From Hypericibacter terrae (GTDB lineage Bacteria; Pseudomonadota; Alphaproteobacteria; Dongiales; Dongiaceae), in contig NZ_CP042906.1 in NCBI RefSeq assembly GCF_008728855.1, positions 2,046,001 through 2,110,000 on the forward strand: a stretch of DNA of 64,000 nt, in the 5' to 3' direction. Positions 8,823-16,488 of this stretch are shown here, in pieces. The position numbers were made by a program, and so were the translations under genes. The notes under the pieces are model-generated. The model had not been told where the DNA came from. It did not search any database and worked only from the letters and a program-made list of their open reading frames with translations. Position 1 is the first letter of the stretch. Each line of letters opens with the position of its first letter.

Positions 8823-8839
8823 GATATATCATATAACAT
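8823..8839. promoter_or_regulatory. Putative GntR operator, copy 2
   Basis: GATATATCATATAACAT is the exact reverse complement of the 17 bases at 3659-3675. It lies in the divergent region between the GntR gene (start 8717) and pxpA (start 8943), where it could control both. Confidence 0.65.
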
Positions 8840-8942
8840 AAAGCGACGGCCGGCGCCCAGCATGCCGGCATGATCGAGGACGCCCGTCCAGGCCGCGGCC
8901 GGCGGGCGCCGCCGGGAGCATGCACCTCACGAGGCAGATGAA

Positions 8943-9671
8943 ATGTCGGTTACGATCAATTGCGATATGGGCGAGGCCTACGGCATTTATCGGCTCGGCG
9001 ATGACGAGGCCTGCATGCCTTACGTCACGCATGTGAACATTGCCTGCGGCTTTCACGCATCGGACCCGATGGTGATGTGGAAGACGGTGGCGGCAGCGAA
9101 GCGCCATGGCCTCAAGATCGGCGCGCATCCGGGGCTGGCCGATCGCGAAGGATTTGGCCGGCGCGAGATCAAGTTGTCGCGGAAGGAAGTCGCGGCCTTG
9201 GTTCTCTACCAGGTCGGCGCTTTGCAGGCCTTTCTCGACGCCGAGAACATTGCGATGTCGCATATCAAGCCGCATGGCGCGCTGTTCGGGATGGCGCAGA
9301 AGAATGAAGCGGTAGCGAACGGCATCGCCGATGCGGCGCTCGCCATGAAGCTGCCGGTAATCGGCTACGCCAACTGCGTCATGTCCGATGTCTTCACCCA
9401 GCGCGGCGTGGCGTTCAGTTGCGAGTTCTATGCCGACCTCGATTACGATGGCGAGGGGCGCCAGGTCATCACCATGACGCATGACCCGGTTGCGCCCGAG
9501 GCCGCCGCGCAGAAGGTTTTGCGCGCGATCCGCGAGGGCAAGACGCGGGCGCTCGACGGCAGGGATGTTTCCGTGGTCGCCGACACCATCTGTGTCCACA
9601 GCGATACGCCAGGTGCCGTCGCGGTCGCCAAGGCGGTTCACGCCGCGTTGAAGGACCAGCTCGCGCATTGA
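8943..9671 (+). CDS. pxpA: 5-oxoprolinase subunit A (LamB/YcsF family)
   Basis: A 242-residue cytoplasmic protein, the usual length for PxpA. With PxpB and PxpC it forms the ATP-dependent bacterial 5-oxoprolinase that opens 5-oxo-L-proline (pyroglutamate) to glutamate. Family motifs are visible: VTINCDMGEAYG at the start, VNIACGFHASDP, KIGAHPGLADREGFGRR, HIKPHGALF and the final ICVHSDTPGAV. Many homologues have CGFHAGDP; here the Gly is Ser. It is first in the pxpA-pxpB-pxpC order and reads away from the GntR regulator, with a probable operator about 105 bases upstream. Confidence 0.93.
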   Translation: MSVTINCDMGEAYGIYRLGDDEACMPYVTHVNIACGFHASDPMVMWKTVAAAKRHGLKIGAHPGLADREGFGRREIKLSRKEVAALVLYQVGALQAFLDAENIAMSHIKPHGALFGMAQKNEAVANGIADAALAMKLPVIGYANCVMSDVFTQRGVAFSCEFYADLDYDGEGRQVITMTHDPVAPEAAAQKVLRAIREGKTRALDGRDVSVVADTICVHSDTPGAVAVAKAVHAALKDQLAH

Positions 9672-9713
9672 GCATGCGGGGCTGCAGGGGATGCCGAAGA
9701 GCGAGGCCGTCCG

Positions 9714-10592
9714 ATGATCTATGACCGGCCCAGATTTGCGCCTGGTGGCGACCGCATTATCGAGTTCGAGCTCGGCGACGAAATGAGCTTCGAACTGAAC
9801 TTCCTTGTTCATACGCTGGCGAGACGTATCCGCGAGAGCCGCGTCAAGGGCGTGATCGAGCTCATCCCCGAGATGGCGTCGATCCAGGTTTCCTATGATC
9901 CGGATTTGATCTCCTATCGCGATCTGACGGAAGAGTTGCTGACGCTACGCGCCTCGATCGGCGACTTGAGCTCGCTCGAGCTGGCGAGCCGCATCTATTA
10001 TGTGCCGATCCTCTATTTCGATCCCTGGACCCGCGAATGCACCGAGGATTATCGCGCCAAGCTGGCGGAGAAGGAACCGGACCCGGATCTGCTGGTGCGG
10101 ATGAACGGCCTCAAGGATCGCGCCCATCTCAAACAGGTGCATTCCGGCACGGAATATTGGGTGGCAGCGCTGGGCTTCTGGCCCGGACTCTGCTCTCTCA
10201 TGCCGCTCGATCCGCGCTGCCGCCTGACGGCGCCCAAATACAATCCGCCGCGGACCTGGACCCCCAAGGGCACGATCGGGCTCGGTGGCGCGCTGACTTG
10301 CATCTATCCGGACCAGACGCCCGGCGGCTATCAGATCTTCGCGCGCACGCCGATGCCGATCTGGGATCGGTTGCAGCGACTGAAGGCGTTCAAATCGAGC
10401 CTGGCCTTGTTCAAGGCGGGCGACCGCGTGCGCTTCGTTCCGGTCGATCGCGCGGAGTATGATGAGATCGCCGCGCGCGTCGACGACGGCAGCTATGAAC
10501 ATCAGTTCGCCGACTATCAGAAATTCTCCATTCGCGGCTACCAGTCCTGGCTGGCCGAGATCGCGTCGCCGCAGCGGGAAGCGGCGCAATGA
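9714..10592 (+). CDS. pxpB: 5-oxoprolinase subunit B (KipI family)
   Basis: A 292-residue PxpB/KipI-type subunit, longer at the N-terminus than the typical 220-240-residue protein. The conserved core includes SIQVSYDPDLISYRDL and, further on, LGFWPGLCSLMPLDPRC, LTAPKYNPPRTWTPKGTIGL and the QTPGGYQIFARTPMPIWD region of the family. It follows pxpA by 42 bases and overlaps pxpC by four bases (ATGA), implying coupled translation. With PxpC it forms the ATP-using carboxyltransferase-like half of the oxoprolinase. The orthologous Bacillus KipI also inhibits a sensor kinase, but nothing here suggests that role. Confidence 0.92.
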   Translation: MIYDRPRFAPGGDRIIEFELGDEMSFELNFLVHTLARRIRESRVKGVIELIPEMASIQVSYDPDLISYRDLTEELLTLRASIGDLSSLELASRIYYVPILYFDPWTRECTEDYRAKLAEKEPDPDLLVRMNGLKDRAHLKQVHSGTEYWVAALGFWPGLCSLMPLDPRCRLTAPKYNPPRTWTPKGTIGLGGALTCIYPDQTPGGYQIFARTPMPIWDRLQRLKAFKSSLALFKAGDRVRFVPVDRAEYDEIAARVDDGSYEHQFADYQKFSIRGYQSWLAEIASPQREAAQ

Positions 10593-11563
10593 TCGGCGTC
10601 GTCACCCCGGGCCTGGAGACGTCGGTGCAGGATCTGCCCGGCCGCATCGGTTATTGGGAGCAGGGATTTCCGCCTTCGGGGCCCATGGATTCCTGGTCAT
10701 TCAGGTTGGCCAATCTGCTGGTCGGCAACGGGCCGGAAGCGGCGGCGCTGGAATGCCAGTTCATCGGGCCCGCGTTGCGCTTCGACGCGGCCACCGTCAT
10801 CGCGGTGACCGGCGCGGACATGAAGCCGAAGCTCGACGGCCAGCCGATCGAGAGTTGGACCACCATCCCGGTCCAGGCGGGGCAGGTCCTGGCCTTGGGA
10901 TCGGCCGCCGCGGGAGCCCGTGCCTACATCGCAATTGCCGGCGGGATCGACACGCCGCCCGTGCTGGGCTCGCGGTCGACTTTCCACATGGCCGGCGTTG
11001 GTGGCGTGGAAGGCTATGCGCTGAAGGCCGGCCAGGCGCTGCCGGTCGGCCGGGGCAGAGCCGTGCCGCGGCGCAGGGTCCGCCGGGATCGCCGGCCCGA
11101 GATCGTGGCGCGGCGCGACTGGCAGATCGAGGTGGTCCGCGGCCCCAATGACGATTGGATCGACGAGGAGGGGCATCGGCGGTTCTTTGCCAGCGACTGG
11201 AAGCTGCAAGCCAAGAGCAACCGGACGGGGCTTCGACTGACGGGGCCGGAATTCACCTTTGCACCGCGTGCCTATGAGAAGCGCCCGGAACATGGGCAGC
11301 ATCCCTCGAATATCCTGGATCACGGCTACCCCCTGGGAGCCATCAACCTGGCCGGCCAGACGCCGATCATCCTGGTGAACGACGCCCCCAGCACTGGCGG
11401 GTTCATCAATCCTTACACCGTGCCGACGGCGACATTCTGGAAACTGGCCCAATCGCGCCCTGGCGATATATACAGGTTCATCGAAATCGACATCGAAGCG
11501 GCCCAGACCCTGCGCCGACAACTCGATCGTCTCTGCAGCCTCGACAGCCTGGAACCGATCTGA
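10589..11563 (+). CDS. pxpC: 5-oxoprolinase subunit C (KipA, biotin-dependent carboxyltransferase-like)
   Basis: A 324-residue protein starting inside the pxpB stop (ATGA). It opens IGVVTPGLETSVQDLPGRIG and then FPPSGPMDSWSFRLANLLVG, the hallmark start of PxpC, and carries AYIAIAGGIDTPPVLGSRST and GFINPYTVPTATFWKLAQ later. These cyclophilin-like-fold proteins act with PxpB. It completes the pxpABC set, so the cell can be expected to use 5-oxoproline, a breakdown product of glutamine and glutathione. Confidence 0.93.
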   Translation: MIGVVTPGLETSVQDLPGRIGYWEQGFPPSGPMDSWSFRLANLLVGNGPEAAALECQFIGPALRFDAATVIAVTGADMKPKLDGQPIESWTTIPVQAGQVLALGSAAAGARAYIAIAGGIDTPPVLGSRSTFHMAGVGGVEGYALKAGQALPVGRGRAVPRRRVRRDRRPEIVARRDWQIEVVRGPNDDWIDEEGHRRFFASDWKLQAKSNRTGLRLTGPEFTFAPRAYEKRPEHGQHPSNILDHGYPLGAINLAGQTPIILVNDAPSTGGFINPYTVPTATFWKLAQSRPGDIYRFIEIDIEAAQTLRRQLDRLCSLDSLEPI

Positions 11564-11627
11564 CGAGGTCCCGCCGGGCCCTCCCAAACCCAGACCCTAC
11601 ACCAACTCTCGAACTGGACCCACCCGA

Positions 11628-13004
11628 ATGGACACCATCCCGAATTCACCCGCCGCCCGCGACATCGCCTACTTCTTTCACCCAGTGACGAATGCGCGCC
11701 GGCATGAGCAGGTCGGCCCGCGCATCATCGAGCGCGGCAAGGGCATCTATGTCTATGACGACCAGGGACGGGAATATATCGAGGCGCTGGCCGGGCTCTG
11801 GAGCGTGGCGATCGGGTTCGGCGAGCCGCGGCTGGCGAAGGCGGCGGCGGCGCAGATGGAGAAGCTGCCCTACTACCATTCCTTCAGCCACAAATCGCAT
11901 ATGCCGGGCATCGAGCTCTCGGAGCGCCTCGTCAAGATGGCGCCCGTCAAGATGTCCAAGGTCTTCTATACGAACTCCGGCTCCGAGGCGAACGACACGG
12001 CCGTCAAGCTGGTCTGGTACTACAACAACGCCATCGGCCGCCCGAACAAGAAGAAGATCATCTCGCGGATCAAGGCCTATCACGGCATCACGATCGGGGC
12101 CGGCAGCCTGACGGGCCTGCCGCTCAATCACCGCGATTTCGACCTGCCGATCGCCAACATCCTCCATACCTGCTGCCCGCATTATTACCGCTTCGGGCGC
12201 GACGGCGAGAGCGAGGAGGATTTCGCGACCCGCATGGCGCAGGATCTCGAGGATCTGATCCTGCGCGAGGGGCCGGACACGGTGGCGGCCTTCATCGGCG
12301 AGCCGCTGATGGGAGCGGGCGGCGTCATCGTGCCGCCCAAGACCTATTGGGAGAAGATCCAAAAGGTCTGCCGCAAATACGACCTGCTGATCATCGCCGA
12401 CGAGGTCATCAACGGCTTCGGGCGTACCGGAAAGACCTTCGCCTGCGAAACCTTCGGCATCAAGCCGGACATGATGGTGCTGTCGAAGGCAATCACCTCG
12501 TCCTATCAGCCGCTGGCGGCGGTCCTGTTCACCGATCAGATCTATCAGGCCGTCGCCGACAACACGAACAAGATCGGGGCCTTCGGCCATGGCTTCACCG
12601 CCAGCGCGCACCCGGTCGTGCTGGCGGTGGCGATGGAGAATCTCAACATCATCGAAGAGCGCAAGCTGATCCAGAACGCGGCGGCGATGGCGCCGGTGCT
12701 GCAGGACGGCTTGCGGAAGCTCAGCGCTCATCCGCTGGTGGGCGAGGTGCGCGGCCTGGGGCTCATTGCCGCCGTCGAGCTGGTGGCGGACAAGGCGACC
12801 AAAAGGCCGTTCGATCCGATCGGCAAGGTCGGCAACTGGGTCTTCGAGCGCGCCCACGATCACGGGCTCATCGTCCGTGCCATCGGCGACAGCATCGCCT
12901 TCTGCCCGCCGCTCATCATCGACGCCGCGCAGATCGGGGAAATGATCAGCCGCTTCCGCAAGACGCTCGACGACGCGCAAGCCTGGATCCGTCAGCAGGG
13001 ATGA
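11628..13004 (+). CDS. Class III (omega) aminotransferase
   Basis: A 458-residue pyridoxal-phosphate enzyme of the class III aminotransferases that transfer amino groups from omega-amino acids or amines such as putrescine, GABA or beta-alanine. The cofactor pocket is intact: FYTNSGSEAND near 113-123, AYHG near 150-153, Asp258 in IIADEVINGFGRTGK and the Schiff-base Lys287 in MMVLSKAITSSYQPL. It lies 64 bases after pxpC and overlaps the following dehydrogenase by four bases. Context with a polyamine-type importer makes an amine or omega-amino acid the likely donor. This is inference. Confidence 0.9.
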   Translation: MDTIPNSPAARDIAYFFHPVTNARRHEQVGPRIIERGKGIYVYDDQGREYIEALAGLWSVAIGFGEPRLAKAAAAQMEKLPYYHSFSHKSHMPGIELSERLVKMAPVKMSKVFYTNSGSEANDTAVKLVWYYNNAIGRPNKKKIISRIKAYHGITIGAGSLTGLPLNHRDFDLPIANILHTCCPHYYRFGRDGESEEDFATRMAQDLEDLILREGPDTVAAFIGEPLMGAGGVIVPPKTYWEKIQKVCRKYDLLIIADEVINGFGRTGKTFACETFGIKPDMMVLSKAITSSYQPLAAVLFTDQIYQAVADNTNKIGAFGHGFTASAHPVVLAVAMENLNIIEERKLIQNAAAMAPVLQDGLRKLSAHPLVGEVRGLGLIAAVELVADKATKRPFDPIGKVGNWVFERAHDHGLIVRAIGDSIAFCPPLIIDAAQIGEMISRFRKTLDDAQAWIRQQG

Positions 13005-14071
13005 AAAGCAAGCATCGCATCGCCGTCATTCCGGGCGACGGCATCGGCAAGGAGGTCGTGCCGGAAGGGATCCGCGTGCTCGACGCAGCGGGTCGTCGTT
13101 TCGGGATCGAGTTCCAGTGGGACCATTTTGACTGGTCTTGCGAGACCTATCGCAAGACCGGCCGGATGATGCCGGAGGACGGGCTCCGGCAGATCGCGAA
13201 GCATGACGCGATCTTCCTGGGCGCCGTCGGCTTCCCCGGCGTGCCCGACCATGTCTCGCTCTGGGGCCTGCTGATCCCCATCCGCCGCACCTTCCAGCAA
13301 TATGTGAATCTGCGCCCGGTGAAACTGCTCGAGGGCGTGCGCTCGCCGCTGGCCGATGTGAAGCCGGGCGACGTCGATTTCTGGATCGTACGCGAGAACA
13401 ACGAGGGCGAATATTCGGAGATCGGCGGCCGGCTCTTCGCCGGCACCGACCGCGAGATGGCGATGCAGGAAAGCGTCTTCACCCGCCATGGCGTGGACCG
13501 GATCCTGCGCTACGCCTTCGATCTGGCCCGGACCCGCCCGGCCAAGCATGTGACCTCCGCCACCAAGTCGAACGGCATCATCCATACGATGCCCTTCTGG
13601 GACGAGCGCTTCGCGGCGATGGCCAAGAGCTACCCGGAGATCCGTGCCGACCAGTACCATGTCGATATCCTGACGGCGCATTTCGTCCGCAATCCGCAGC
13701 GCTTCGACGTGGTGGTGGGGAGCAATCTCTTCGGCGATATTCTCTCCGACCTGGGGCCGGCGGTGGCGGGCACGATCGGCATCGCCCCCTCGGCCAACCT
13801 CAATCCGGAACGCGAGCATCCCTCGATGTTCGAGCCGGTTCACGGCTCGGCGCCTGACATCGCGGGCAAGGGCATCGCCAATCCGATCGGCCAGATCTGG
13901 TCCGGCGCCATGATGCTGGAGCATCTGGGGCATCCCGAGGCTGCGGCAGCGGTCGAGCGCGCCTTCGCCTCCGTGCTGGCCGCGAGCAACAACCTCACGC
14001 CCGACATGGGCGGCAAGGCCTCGACGCGGGAGATGGGGGAGGCGGTGGCTCGGGCGGTGGAGAGGGCCTGA
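13001..14071 (+). CDS. Tartrate dehydrogenase / D-malate dehydrogenase family enzyme
   Basis: A 356-residue NAD-dependent beta-decarboxylating dehydrogenase of the isocitrate/isopropylmalate family. ATG 13001 overlaps the aminotransferase stop as ATGA; the frame is open far upstream but the domain starts here with HRIAVIPGDGIGKEVVPEG. Family motifs include LWGLLIPIRRTFQQYVNLRP, the FWIVRENNEGEYSEIGGR loop, and the metal-binding NLFGDILSDLGPAVAG. The ENNEGEYSEIGG sequence and 350-residue length fit tartrate/D-malate dehydrogenases rather than LeuB. It probably oxidises a 2-hydroxy or keto acid produced in the pathway with the aminotransferase. Confidence 0.88.
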   Translation: MKSKHRIAVIPGDGIGKEVVPEGIRVLDAAGRRFGIEFQWDHFDWSCETYRKTGRMMPEDGLRQIAKHDAIFLGAVGFPGVPDHVSLWGLLIPIRRTFQQYVNLRPVKLLEGVRSPLADVKPGDVDFWIVRENNEGEYSEIGGRLFAGTDREMAMQESVFTRHGVDRILRYAFDLARTRPAKHVTSATKSNGIIHTMPFWDERFAAMAKSYPEIRADQYHVDILTAHFVRNPQRFDVVVGSNLFGDILSDLGPAVAGTIGIAPSANLNPEREHPSMFEPVHGSAPDIAGKGIANPIGQIWSGAMMLEHLGHPEAAAAVERAFASVLAASNNLTPDMGGKASTREMGEAVARAVERA

Positions 14072-14149
14072 CCTATCGACGGACGCGCCGGCGAGGCGGA
14101 ACCGCCGGCCGGAACCGGTCTCACCGGATTGGGCCCAAAATCATGCCTA

Positions 14150-14170
14150 ACCCCCGGAAATCCCGGGGGT
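14150..14170. terminator. GC-rich hairpin after the pxp-aminotransferase-dehydrogenase operon
   Basis: ACCCCCGG (14150-14157) pairs with CCGGGGGT (14163-14170) around a 5-base loop, about 80 bases after the dehydrogenase stop. No T-tract follows, so it is at best a weak or Rho-assisted terminator. Confidence 0.45.
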
Positions 14171-14344
14171 CTGTCGGTGCTGGCGCTGGCGCCCGCCAAA
14201 GTCCTCTACTAACATCCTTGCCGGTCTCGCCGAGGGGGCTTGGACCAGTATCCCGCTATTGCTGTCGCGCGACCTGCAGTGGCGTGTCTGGATCCAGGAG
14301 ACAACTGTCCCCCCGGCCGAAACAGGGAAGCAGGGTCGACAGCT

Positions 14345-15355
14345 TTGGCGCGAGTGAATTTCCTCAAGAACCTGTCTCAGGAGCGGATCGTCTTTGCGCT
14401 GGCGCTGGCGATCTTCATCGCCTGCTCGATCACGCTCGGGGGCTTTCTCCAGGCCGACAATCTGATCGCCATCGTGCGTAGCGTCAGCGTGCTGGGCATC
14501 CTCGCGGTCGGCATGGGAATCGTGATCATCGGGCGCGGCATCGACCTCTCGGCGGTCGCTATCATGGCGATGTCGGTCGCCTGGTACCTGCAGATGCTGC
14601 AGAACGGCGTTTCCGGCGGCGAAGCCCTGGCCCTGACCCTCGCCGGCGTCGTCGCCATCGGCCTCATCAACGGTTTCATGGTGGCCTACGCCGATGTGCC
14701 GGCGATCTTCGCGACCCTGGCCAGCGGCGCCTTCGTCTACGGTTTCTGCCGCTCGCAACTGATCGCGCAGGACGCGACCCCGGTGCCGGCGGGCAACTGG
14801 ATCAACGAGCTCGGCCAGATTCCGAGCCGGATCGACCAGTTCGCGCAGATCCATCTGGGGGAGATCCCGGTCGAGGTGTTCATCTTCTCGGGGGCCGCCT
14901 TCCTGGCGTTCCTGTTCCTGCGCTTCACCAAGTGGGGCCGCTACGTCTATCTGATGGGCGACAATTTCCTGGCGGCGCGCAATATGGGCATCCCGGTCCG
15001 GCCGATGACCGTGTTGCGCTATGTGATCTCCGCCCTGATCGCGTTCTCGGCGGGCATCCTCACGGCCTCCAGCCTGCACAGCATCAATGTCCGCGTGGTA
15101 AATTCGACCCTGCTCTATGACGTGATCCTGGTCGTGGTAATCGGCGGCATCGGGCTTTCCGGCGGCAAGGGCGGCATGCGCAACGTCGTCGTCGGCGCCC
15201 TGCTGATCGGGATCCTGCAGAACGCCATGACCATCCTGGATTTCTCGAACGTCTATCAGAACCTCATCAAATCGACGATCCTGCTGATCGCCATCATCGT
15301 GGACAGCCTGCTGAATCCACGCGACGAGCAAACGGCGCAGCAAGGCGACATCTGA
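14345..15355 (+). CDS. Ribose-type ABC importer permease (first of two)
   Basis: An inner-membrane permease of about 336 residues in the RbsC-like family, with roughly ten hydrophobic segments. Typical sequences are GMGIVIIGRGIDLS and the late cytoplasmic loop GGIGLSGGKGGMRNVVVGALL. TTG 14345 has an AGGG nine bases upstream and is preferred; GTG 14354 is in frame nine bases later. The extra N-terminal residues of the longer frame (from 14240) look non-coding. It opens an operon of permease, binding protein, permease-propeller fusion, propeller protein and ATPase (14.3-21.2 kb). Substrate is probably a sugar or sugar-like compound. Confidence 0.85.
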   Translation: MARVNFLKNLSQERIVFALALAIFIACSITLGGFLQADNLIAIVRSVSVLGILAVGMGIVIIGRGIDLSAVAIMAMSVAWYLQMLQNGVSGGEALALTLAGVVAIGLINGFMVAYADVPAIFATLASGAFVYGFCRSQLIAQDATPVPAGNWINELGQIPSRIDQFAQIHLGEIPVEVFIFSGAAFLAFLFLRFTKWGRYVYLMGDNFLAARNMGIPVRPMTVLRYVISALIAFSAGILTASSLHSINVRVVNSTLLYDVILVVVIGGIGLSGGKGGMRNVVVGALLIGILQNAMTILDFSNVYQNLIKSTILLIAIIVDSLLNPRDEQTAQQGDI

Positions 15356-15400
15356 AGCGGGCACGCACAAGAGATCATCTGACAGGAAAGGGAGTGCATC

Positions 15401-16420
15401 ATGAGACTCAAGGGAATGCTGACTGCCGTCGCCCTGACGCTGCTGGGCACGGTGGCCGTCAATAGCGCGGCAAACGCCCAGGAAGATCCGGGCCCGGCCG
15501 CTTACCAGAAGGCCTTGCAGGGCAAGCGTGTCGTGCTGGTGCCGATGGCGATGGGCTTCGACCTGGCCCAGGGCTGGGCCGCCTATCTGAAGCGCGAAGT
15601 CGAGGGCTGGGGCGGGACCTTCGAGACCCGCGACCCGAACTGGGATACCAGCGCGGGCGCTCAGGCCATCACCGATCTGATCTCCGGCAGCCAGAAGCCG
15701 GACGTGCTCGTGGTCCATTCGCCCGACCTCAACTCCTATTCCAAGCTGCTGAAGAAGGCGCAGAAGGATGGGATCTATGTGGTGCTGGTCGATAACCCGA
15801 TGAACTATCCGGCCGACGCCTTCGTCGGCAGCGACTGGGACCGGCTGGGCCAGCTCGAGGCCGAAGCGGCCGTCAAGGGCTGCGGCGAGAATTCCTCGAA
15901 GAAGATCGGGCTGGTGCAGGGTGACGCCGCCAACGCCTCTTCGATCTATCAGTATAACGGCATCATGAAGGTCCTGGAGAAGCACCCGGACTTCAAGGTG
16001 GTCGCGAAGCCGTTCTCGAACTGGGATCCGACCACGTCGCGCAACGTCACCACGACCATGCTGCAGCAGAATCCCGACATCTGCGCCATCATCGACTTTT
16101 GGGACGGCGACGCGACGGGCGCTTCGGCCGCGATCCATGACGCCAAGCTCGACGGCAAGGTGTTCCTGGTCACGACCGGCGGCGGCGAGATGGTCGATTG
16201 CAAGGCACTCGAGGACGGAACCTTCGGAGCCGTCGTCATGACCGATCTGGCCAACCAGTCGCGCGACATGAACGCGATCATCAAGTTCCTGCTGCAAAGC
16301 GGCCAGCCGGCGGGAACCTCCAAGACCTACATCTATACTTTGGAGAAGGCGACCACGAAGGCCGACCTGAAGCCGAGCACCTGCTGGGACGTCAAGGCCC
16401 TGCAGGCCGGGCAGTACTGA
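15401..16420 (+). CDS. Periplasmic sugar-binding protein, ribose-type ABC importer
   Basis: A 339-residue class B periplasmic binding protein with a Sec signal peptide (LTAVALTLLGTVAVNSA, cleavage near ANA-QE, residue 26). The mature domain begins LQGKRVVLVPMAMGFDLAQGW and contains the two-lobed pattern DLISGSQKPDVLVVHSPD, GIYVVLVDNPMNYPADAFVGSD and IGLVQGDAANASS, as in RbsB-like proteins. It is placed between the two permease genes. A strong hairpin with a T-tail lies 15 bases beyond its stop. The ligand cannot be named; the family binds pentoses, hexoses, polyols and related molecules. Confidence 0.87.
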   Translation: MRLKGMLTAVALTLLGTVAVNSAANAQEDPGPAAYQKALQGKRVVLVPMAMGFDLAQGWAAYLKREVEGWGGTFETRDPNWDTSAGAQAITDLISGSQKPDVLVVHSPDLNSYSKLLKKAQKDGIYVVLVDNPMNYPADAFVGSDWDRLGQLEAEAAVKGCGENSSKKIGLVQGDAANASSIYQYNGIMKVLEKHPDFKVVAKPFSNWDPTTSRNVTTTMLQQNPDICAIIDFWDGDATGASAAIHDAKLDGKVFLVTTGGGEMVDCKALEDGTFGAVVMTDLANQSRDMNAIIKFLLQSGQPAGTSKTYIYTLEKATTKADLKPSTCWDVKALQAGQY

Positions 16421-16435
16421 CGCCTCTTCGATAAA

Positions 16436-16472
16436 GGGAGCGGCCGCGACGGGCCGGCCGCTCCCGTTTTCC
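16436..16472 (+). terminator. Intra-operon hairpin after the binding-protein gene
   Basis: GGGAGCGGCC (16436-16445) pairs with GGCCGCTCCC (16456-16465), followed by GTTTTCC. It has terminator form yet lies inside an operon, before the fusion permease gene at 16489. Probably attenuates transcription or protects the upstream mRNA. Confidence 0.75.
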
Positions 16473-16488
16473 TAAACCGGATCGGCTC

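Noticed and set aside
12347-13000. In-frame fusion of the tartrate-type dehydrogenase to an upstream 218-codon segment.
   Set aside because: The upstream segment overlaps the aminotransferase in another frame; ATG 13001 with ATGA overlap and the canonical N-terminus marks the true start.
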